From: Bidens hawaiensis
Lineage: Eukaryota; Streptophyta; Magnoliopsida; Asterales; Asteraceae
NCBI GenBank assembly: GCA_021521415.1
Contig: JAIQDT010004210.1
Coordinates: 152,001 to 216,000 of the forward strand
Length of the DNA stretch: 64,000 bases
Reading direction: 5' to 3'
The first letter of the stretch is position 1. Each line of letters opens with the position of its first letter. This document shows positions 57,601 to 64,000 of this stretch, piece by piece. A program made the translations under genes and the position numbers. Below the pieces are notes generated by a model. It ran no database searches. It was not told where the DNA came from and worked only from the letters and a program-made list of their open reading frames with translations.

Positions 57601-59096
57601 CACTACGAGTCAAGGCTCTGAGGCTGACCATTCGCGCAGATCTCTTTACCAGCATCCGAGACGCTCAGCAAGAAGCTTTGAAACCAGAGTTTGCTAAAAA
57701 CGAATCCCTTGGGGGTATGATTAAGGATTTGGAGCTCAAAGAGAACGACACTCGGTATTTTGCTAACCGCATATGGGTCCCTCTCAAGGGAGGATTGCGA
57801 GAGCAAGTATTAAACGAAGCTCACAAGACGCGGTATTCCGTACATCCTGGCGCAGACAAGATGTACCAAGATGTTAAAGCGCTGTATTGGTGGCCCAATC
57901 TTAAGGGCGCCATCGCGACGTATGTCAGTAAGTGCCTGACGTGTTCAAAAGTAAAGGCTGAATATCAGAAGCCGTCGGGGTTACTTCAGCAGCCAGAAAT
58001 TCCCATGTGGAAGTGGGAACAAATCTCTATGGACTTCATCACCAAACTGCCAAGGACACCTGGGGGTTATGATACGATCTGGGTTATTGTGGATCGGCTA
58101 ACTAAGTCAGCGCACTTCCTGCCTATCAAGGAAACCGATAAGATGGAAAAGTTAGCCCGATTGTATATTCGAGAAGTAGTTTCAAAACATGGAGTCCCAG
58201 TGTCCATCATTTCTGATAGAGATAGTCGGTTCACATCAAGGTTTTGGAGATCGTTACAAGGAGCTCTAGGTACTCGCCTTGATATGAGTACAGCTTATCA
58301 TCCTCAAACGGATGGGCAAAGCGAGCGAACAATCCAGACATTGGAAGATATGCTACGCGCGTGTGCGATCGATTTCGGAGGTAGCTGGGATACTCATCTC
58401 CCATTGGTTGAATTTTCTTACAACAACAGCTATCACACAAGCCTCAAGGCTGCGCCATTCGAAGCTTTGTATGGGCGCAAGTGTAGATCCCCACTGTGCT
58501 GGGCTGAAGTGGGTGACAAGCAAATGACTGGTCCAGAATTGATCCAAGAAACAACAGACAAGATTTTTCAGATAAGGGATCGCCTTAAGACAGCGCGCGA
58601 TAGACAGAAGAGCTACGCAGATGTGCGAAGGAAACCATTGGAATTTCAAGTAGGGGATAAAGTACTTTTGAAAGTCTCTCCATGGAAAGGAGTCCCCCGT
58701 TTCGGCAAGCGAGGAAAGTTGAATCCGCGCTTCATCGGACCATTTGAGATCCTGGAAAGGATCGGTCCGGTTGCTTATAAACTCCGTTTACCCGCCGAAC
58801 TCAGTGGAGTTCATGATACGTTTCATGTGTCCAACCTCAAAAAGTGTTTATCTGATGAAACGTTGATTTTACCGGTGGAAGAGATTCACATCGACAAACA
58901 ACTGCACTTCGTAGAAGAGCCTATAGCCGTAACCGATTGGAAAGAACAAAAGTTGCGCAGAAGTCGAATCAAGTTAGTAAAGGTTCAATGGAACTCAAGG
59001 CGTGGGCCTGAATTCACTTGGGAAAGAGAAGATCAAATGCGCCAGAAATACCCACACCTCTTTCAGAACATGGCTTCTGCCAGCAACGTCTCCTAA
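54654..59096 (+). CDS. Element C gag-pol polyprotein (1480 aa)
   Basis: One uninterrupted frame in family order: gag capsid domain (about 50-225), CCHC zinc knuckles ([14 protein letters not shown] at 306-319 and [14 protein letters not shown] at 330-343), aspartic protease LFDTGAD (383-389), reverse transcriptase with FIDDILIYS near 718-726, RNase H ([10 protein letters not shown] near 865), integrase zinc-binding region ending YWWP and CLTC (about 1070-1098), integrase core with DFITK, SDRDSRF and a Glu in the GQSERTIQ helix, a GPF region, and a chromodomain-like C-terminus ending [15 protein letters not shown]. The chromodomain-type tail usually directs integration to heterochromatin. The ATG at 54654 is the first in frame, 225 bp after the LTR. 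All catalytic residues I could check are present. Confidence 0.96.
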   Translation: MPPTRAKGITMTPEELAEIIAQAIATHEASKAESSQGRQNETPKPESGALDKGCSYKTFMACKPWPFKGTEGAIGLYNWIDKMETVLSISGCSENQKVLYATCMFQEAASSWWKLQVKTLGREVALHKTWEELKEMMMRKFCSRAEIQSLQQEFWNHTMVGTDIDAYNNRFNELCQLVPDMANTEEKKIERYIFGLPPVVRVPLNAAAPPTFDEAVARAITLTRDTVCAGMLTTRGNEQRTSDSKRKWNSHHRGSDSKQPPFKKQESARAYAIQAAEPSRKGYSGPRPWCNKCKYHHEGECARIECAKCGRPGHKTMNCRVREAGASDNCYACGKPGHFSRDCPQRGNQARGRAFVIGAGEAKEEPNVVTGTFLLNGHFASVLFDTGADLSFLSAEFKDSLGLATSRLDTPYTIELANGRQLCASERTEQCVIVMGGHGFNINLLPIDLGSFDIVIGMDWLVENHAEVICHEKQVRVPLLNGETLVIQGERRGVATKLISCLKARKCLRKGCYAFLAHVVEKKGDERRIEDLPVVREFPEVFPEDLPGLPPPRQVEFRIDLVPGAAPVARAPYRLAPSEMQELSNQLQELLDKGFIRPSFSPWGAPVLFVKKKDGSFRMCIDYRELNKLTVKNRYPLPRIDDLFDQLQGSSYYSKIDLRSGYHQLRVHEEDVPKTAFRTRYGHYEFLVMPFGLTNAPAVFMDLMNRVCRSYLDKFVIVFIDDILIYSRTKAEHQQHLKLILELLRKEKLYAKFSKCEFWLREVHFLGHVVNEKGIHVDPSKVKAIENWEAPKTPTEVRQFLGLAGYYRRFIENFSKIALPLTALTQKDKKFVWGENQETAFQMLKQKLCSAPILSLPEGTDDIVVYCDASHQGLGCVLMQRDKVIAYASRQLKTNEKNYTTHDLELGAVVFALKIWRHYLYGTKCIIFTDHKSLQHIFDQKDLNMRQRRWVELLNDYDCEIKYHPGKANVVADALSRKERIKTLRVKALRLTIRADLFTSIRDAQQEALKPEFAKNESLGGMIKDLELKENDTRYFANRIWVPLKGGLREQVLNEAHKTRYSVHPGADKMYQDVKALYWWPNLKGAIATYVSKCLTCSKVKAEYQKPSGLLQQPEIPMWKWEQISMDFITKLPRTPGGYDTIWVIVDRLTKSAHFLPIKETDKMEKLARLYIREVVSKHGVPVSIISDRDSRFTSRFWRSLQGALGTRLDMSTAYHPQTDGQSERTIQTLEDMLRACAIDFGGSWDTHLPLVEFSYNNSYHTSLKAAPFEALYGRKCRSPLCWAEVGDKQMTGPELIQETTDKIFQIRDRLKTARDRQKSYADVRRKPLEFQVGDKVLLKVSPWKGVPRFGKRGKLNPRFIGPFEILERIGPVAYKLRLPAELSGVHDTFHVSNLKKCLSDETLILPVEEIHIDKQLHFVEEPIAVTDWKEQKLRRSRIKLVKVQWNSRRGPEFTWEREDQMRQKYPHLFQNMASASNVS

Positions 59097-59130
59097 ATTT
59101 CGGGACGAAATTCGCTTAACAGGGGGAGAA

Positions 59131-61666
59131 TGTGACACCCGGTAAATTTCTCAATCCTATAAACTAAGTAATCAACCTAATAATTAGGTGGTTGTAAATA
59201 TTAAGCGCGCTATGTTAATCAGCGCGTGCATTTGTTATGTGCGCCCTGCGCGAGCGCGCTATGTTAATCAGCGCGTGCATTTGTTATGTGCGCCCTGCGC
59301 GAGCGCGCTATGTTAATCAGCGCGTGCATTTGTTATGTGCGCCCTGCGCAAGCGCGCTATGTTAATCAGCGCGTGCATTTGTTATGTGCGCCCTGCGCGA
59401 GCGCGCTATGTTAATCAGCGCGTGCATTTGTTATGTGCGCCCTGCGCGAGCGCGCTATGTTAATCAGCGCGTGCATTTGTTATGTGCGCCCTGCGCGAGC
59501 GCGCTATGTTAATCAGCGCGTGCATTTGTTATGTGCGCCCTGCGCAAGCGCGCTATGTTAATCAGCGCGTGCATTTTGTTATAGGCACCATGTTAAGAAC
59601 CTGCGTGGGCATATGTTATATGCGCCATGCGCGAGTGTATTGGTTTTATGTTTCTATAACTTAACGTTGTCTAATGGGTTGACCGTCCCGCATGATGCTA
59701 AGGCGGGTGCATCCTAAATCGTTTATGCGCGTGCGGAAGGGAACTAACCTCCCCGCATGGCGGGAACATTGAGAGCTAGTTTGTCTGAAGCTCCAAGATG
59801 GAATTGACTTCAACATAACTGATCACTATGTTGAAATACCAAGACCACCTGGAGAATCTACAAATGAAACTCAAATGTCCCTGACTGCGAGAAGGTCACG
59901 CACCTACCCGCAGCAAAGAAATGTCCTTCACGCAGAAAGCTATGCGCACAAAGTAATACGCGCAGAACACTTAGTCTATTCTCCAGTTGTAAGGAGATTA
60001 CTCCCGCCCAAAAAGAAACGGTAGCGTGTTTCAGAGATTTTCCACTGTACACTGACAAAGTACCTGAAAAAGCACACTGTAACATGAAAAGTCAACTGTC
60101 AGCCACCCTATTCTCACCAACCCCAGACCTGCATGTCCTGACCAAATCAAATTAAAAAATCTTTTATCCACTACTCCACTTTTAAATAAATAATAATAAT
60201 TTCCATACTTTATCATCATTACACCTAGATATAAAGAGATTTCAATCCCCTAAAGCAAGGGATTGTGTTCCCTTGAGTTTGCCTATAAATATGTAACCTA
60301 AAATATCACCCAAAACACACTTCAAACTTCTCTCTTAAGAACTGCAACTTGCACTAATCATCTCCCAGGCATCCGTTGCTTTCGTTTCCGATCCTGTTAC
60401 CAGGTAAGCCAAGAATATAACCTTGAGATCTGCTTTCCAACCCTTATATTCTCCTAATTCTTGATCTTAATATATATACTTCTTGTTATTTAATCGTATT
60501 CTAGACCTTCAATTCCGAGGCCAACACCAAGAAAACCCGAATCTCGATTAATCCCTTAACAAGAACCACAGGTGAGTCTCACAGCCCCTATTCTCGCTGT
60601 TTTCACTGTTTTTAAACTGTTTTCGGGGCGAGGGACACGTACTTAAATAATGTTTTATCATGGTATACTTACAAGCTATGCAAGCGATTATGTGTTTAAA
60701 TTATATTTCATGATGAGCAATGCGAACGGTTATCTAAGGTTTTCGATGTATGTGCGCTAGAAGTCGAGTAAGTGATCACTTTACCATTGGAACTCTAAGG
60801 GTAGGGACTGCTGGTTTGATCCACCCACTCGTAGGGGTCGCACCTCTTTGCATAGACGAGTGCCTAGTATGGTCATGGGGCAGTACTATGGGTTTGAGCC
60901 CGCTCGTAGGGGTCGCGCCTCTTTGCATGGACGAGCGCCTTGTTTTCCGGCACAACGTCCGCGCGTAACCCGCGGGACGGAATTATTGATTAGCTCGTAG
61001 GGGCAGCGCCTCTTTGCATAGACGAGCACGGTTTTTCAGAAATGTCCACGCGTAAACCGCGGGACGGCATTATATTATTTAGCTCGTAGTGGCAGCGCCA
61101 CTTTGCATGGACGAGCACACTTCCAGTAATGATCGCGCGTAGCCCGCGGAACGACTTTTATCAGAAATATGTGTCAGATCTATGTTTTCATACGGATTAT
61201 CAAGTATATGTTTAGACATGAAATCATAAATGTGTTTCAATATGATTTTTATCAAGACTATGATGCAATGCGATTTATCAAGTTACTAAAACTTGTGAAC
61301 TCACTCAGTTTATACTGATTCAAATGTTTTTACGTGTCTTTCAGGAGATAACTAGGTAGCGCATGGAGTCACACTTAGAGCACCTCACGCTGAACATCTA
61401 AAACTAGCTTTTTTTGGAAGATTTTAGTTCTATCCCATCGATGCGCGTGGTTGTCCCCGCCGCGCAAGGGGATAGGGCGTGGAAATCTTCAACAGTTTTA
61501 TACTTGGATGTTTTTATGTAATTTTTGAACAATGTAATGTATTTGTATTAAACATTTCATGCGCAATGAAAATCTTACTATAAATCTTTGCAATGGCCCG
61601 TGCTTAATTATCAATCCCCACTCGTGCGCGCCCGGCTGTTTCCGCCGCTCAGGGCCGGGTGTGACA
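59131..61666 (+). repeat. Element C, 3' LTR
   Basis: 2536 bp, preceded by polypurine tract AGGGGGAGAA. Same layout as the 5' LTR with eight 49-bp units rather than seven and a TATAAATA at 60284-60291. Confidence 0.95.
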
Positions 61667-62576
61667 TTCAAGGACTAAGGAATCGGATCACCATTAGATT
61701 TGAGAAAACCATGTGTGAAATCTGTGCAAGGGCAAAGTAATCGAATTCCCATTCGATTAGAAATGTATATGGGAATTGTAATCGAATTGAGATTCGATTA
61801 GGAAACAATGACAAAGTGATCGAATGACCGTTCGATCAGAATGTAATCGAATTCCTATTCGATTAGAAGACAACCAGGCATAAAATCAGCCAAGTGCCAA
61901 GTGATCGAATGGCTATTCGATTAGAGAAGGAAATTTCAGAAAATTGTTAAGGACAAAAGTAATCGAATATCCATTCGATTAAAGAAACATGAGACCGAAA
62001 TTAACAATGAAATTCTAATCGAATAAGAGTTATAATCGAATCAAATAGAACATCTAATCTAATCGAATGACCACTCGATACGATTAGATCATTCGATTAG
62101 ATTAAAACTTGCATTCGATTAGACCAAATAACACTTGTAAAATTACTAATTGAGCTTTAATCTAATCTAATATAATCTAAGCTATAAATCATCATAATCG
62201 AATGCATATTCGATTAGATTAACATATAACTAGATTCGATCACATTAAAATTCGATTCGATTAGTTTTTACTTGTAAATATTTTAAGCATTTCACACCTA
62301 ACTCATTCGATTCGATTACTTATGCCTTGGAAATATTTTTAAATGATTTGTTATACCAACTAAGTTGAAATTTGAAGTCATTCGATTAGATTACTCTGCT
62401 CTCAGACATTTTTTATAACTCAACTTGAAACAGCTTCATCCAAAATTTTGTAATGTTTTATTTTTAATTTTTTATTTTATTTTATTTCTATCTTTACTTT
62501 CATTTTATCTTTCTTTTCTTTTGTTTGTCTTGATAAATTAGTTTAGTTTATATTTAAAACTCAATCATCAACACTA

Positions 62577-64000
62577 ATGTCCCTTAGAGATCCTAAAGAA
62601 AAGAAAGTAGAAGGTGTTTATTTCTATGATCAAGGGACTACAAGAGTGTCCACTGTCACATTCCATAACCGTTGATCCACAAATTCATATTTCTTCGATT
62701 TAGCAGTTTTGGACCAAAGTTAAGACTGTAAAAAAGGGTAAGGAGATTACTTCGAAGGTGGATGGACATGATATTGTTGTGAATGAAGATGTGATACGTA
62801 GAGCATTGAAGATCAAGAACGATGTTGCTGATCCGTTTACTACATTCTCAAAAGAAGATATTGCGGGATATCTCGAAGAAATTGGCTATGATGTGAAATG
62901 GAGCACTTGTGAAATGAAGCATCTTCTCATATACTGGAAGCTTCTCTTTCACATTGTTGCTAACTGTTTGTCCTCACAGAAAGGGGGCTTAGACAAGTTG
63001 AATGTTGACTGGGCGTGGGCAATGTTATGCTTAACACACAACAGGAAGTACAACTACTCAAGGTTGTTCTTTAAGTACATGCAACTTAATGTACTTGCCA
63101 AGATTCGTGTAGTTGATCTTGGATAACCTGCTTCCCAACACACCCAAGCCAGTATGTATGGACGAAGTAGATGATGAAGGAAATGTTGTTGAACCATCCG
63201 AGCCTCATCATGTGAAGATGGTTTTGCAATCTGCATTAAAGGCTATCCTTGAGGCTACTGGGAGGAGTTTGTACAAGTATAAAGGTACAAAGCCTAAAGT
63301 CAAGATTGGTCAGTTCCCGGAAACTGAGACTGACAGTGATGAAACCGAGGTTTAGGAGGAAAATGATAGTTGTGATGAAGGTCATGATGATGAAGGTGGA
63401 GATGACGAAGAGGAACAGGATGAGCCTGTTGATGAACCTGTCGATGAGCCTGAAACAACCAAGACCGAACATGAAATAGATGTAGTGGTTGGGCACAGTT
63501 CAAAGCACAAGCTTGATAAAGGTAAAAGAAAGGCTAGAGAGTCTTCAAAGAAGCATGCTGCAGCTGCCACAGACACCGAGGAGGAAGAGCCGGACCGTCC
63601 GTTGAAGCGCTCAAAGAAGACAAAAGACTCCAAGAAGTCTCTGTCTGACAAACTGCCTACTCTCAAAAGTACGTTTTCCTTCGAATGCAGCTATGACTAG
63701 TGAATCCCTTGCTTCCACACCCTTGACCACATAATCCACCACTCCACAAACTACCACCATAGATGACCCACACATAGGATCACCAACCACTTTAGCCAAA
63801 ACCATAGAAGCCCTTCAAAGCTAAACCGATAAAATTTACCAAAGCCCAAACCACAACCTCACCTAAAACTCAACCCAATACCAAATCAAAATCCCAACCT
63901 AGAATCATTCTCAGAACCAAAACCAAACCCAAATCAAAGACCCCATCACTTAGAGATGAACCCACTACACCTCAAAACCTCACCAACCAGACTAGACGAA
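62577..64000 (+). pseudogene. Element D extra-ORF protein, decayed and running off the window
   Basis: Related to array ORF1 in order and spacing: QFWTKVKT near 62710, then DIVVNEDVIRRALKI (62767-62811), FSKEDIAGYLEEIGY, LIYWKLLFHIVANCLSSQKGG, NRKYNYSRLFFKYM and, in another frame, MILDNLLPNTPKP (63113 onward). An acidic stretch (about 63290-63470) and a Lys-rich stretch (63510-63650) follow, then a Thr/Pro/Gln-rich stretch with many stops to the window end. Lesions: a TAG shortly before QFWTKV, a frameshift near 63100-63120, a TAG at 63353-63355, and further stops after 63698. The match with array ORF1 is in pattern (helix-rich domain, then acidic linker), not in close identity. No function is known. 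Confidence 0.7.

Larger units (their letters stand above)
51945..61666 (+). mobile_element. Element C: intact young Ty3/gypsy chromovirus (Tekay-like)
   Basis: LTRs at 51945-54429 and 59131-61666 begin TGTGACACCCGG and end CCGGGTGTGACA. TTCAA duplicates flank it exactly (51940-51944 and 61667-61671). The initiator-Met primer site (54433-54446), one uninterrupted 1480-residue gag-pol and a polypurine tract (59121-59130) are all present. By eye the LTRs differ by about a dozen substitutions, a 2-bp indel and one tandem-repeat copy. It looks capable of encoding every enzyme needed for its own movement; expression cannot be judged. Confidence 0.96.
51777..62400 (+). promoter_or_regulatory. Element D leader with TAATCGAAT/ATTCGATTA palindromes (split by C)
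   Basis: Outside element C (51945-61666) this stretch is full of TAATCGAAT followed after 3-6 bases by ATTCGATTAGA, for example near 61737-61762, 61777-61800, 61845-61866 and 62203-62218. I see about a dozen paired sites plus single halves. Weaker copies precede C at about 51777-51925. Each pair is a near-perfect palindrome able to form a short hairpin or bind a dimer. The DNA in between is not repeated. Function unknown. Confidence 0.7.

Noticed and set aside
62758..63126. Element D frame as an intact host gene
   Set aside because: It has stops just upstream, a frameshift at about 63110 and further stops downstream, and it resembles the array's element-borne ORF1 in domain order.

Overview
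The window is plant nuclear DNA: intron-rich host gene structure, AT-rich intergenic sequence and about 55 kb of LTR retrotransposons nested in one another. The retroelement types point to an Asteraceae genome (wormwood, chrysanthemum, sunflower or lettuce relatives), because two elements carry an extra open reading frame that I remember from that family. The lineage call is inference without a database search.

Layout. (1) 358-4416, minus strand: one host gene of 11 exons (exon sum 1131 bp, 376 residues), a plastid-targeted-looking HAD/CbbY-like protein whose catalytic motifs are not canonical. Its introns hold a MITE-like element, a solo LTR with target duplication and a 67-bp tandem duplication across a splice acceptor. 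(2) 5447-15099, minus: element A, a Tekay-like Ty3/gypsy chromovirus with both LTRs and a gag-pol frame broken by three nonsense codons. (3) 16530-50168, minus: element B, a decayed Tat-like Ty3/gypsy element with target duplication GGTCC, which has lost its reverse transcriptase. (4) Inside the 3' LTR of B, at 16902-42114 and flanked by target duplication TAAAT, sits a 25.2-kb tandem array of a different LTR element: LTR-internal-LTR-internal-LTR-internal-LTR, period about 8.0 kb. It has no gag or pol. It carries only an extra-ORF gene system (ORF1, then ORF2 split by a TGA) preceded by a long leader packed with a short TTRCYCGRAA-type motif. (5) 51945-61666, plus: element C, an intact and very young Tekay-like element with a 1480-residue gag-pol and target duplication TTCAA. 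(6) C interrupts a decayed element D (plus strand, about 51.3-64.0 kb and running off the window). D has a pseudogene related to array ORF1, preceded by its own dense field of short palindromes (TAATCGAAT/ATTCGATTA).

How the parts relate. Nested target duplications give an order: B inserted first, the array element then landed in B's LTR, and the array expanded in place. C inserted into D. A is independent. The most unusual observation is that two element families with unrelated leaders (the array and D) share one design: a related extra ORF combined with a field of dozens of copies of a family-specific short motif. In the array the motif field lies directly upstream of a TATA box, a CT-rich 5' UTR and a small intron, as expected for a separately transcribed gene inside the element.

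Limits: identities, motif counts and splice sites were judged by eye. Family names rest on motifs and memory, not on searches.
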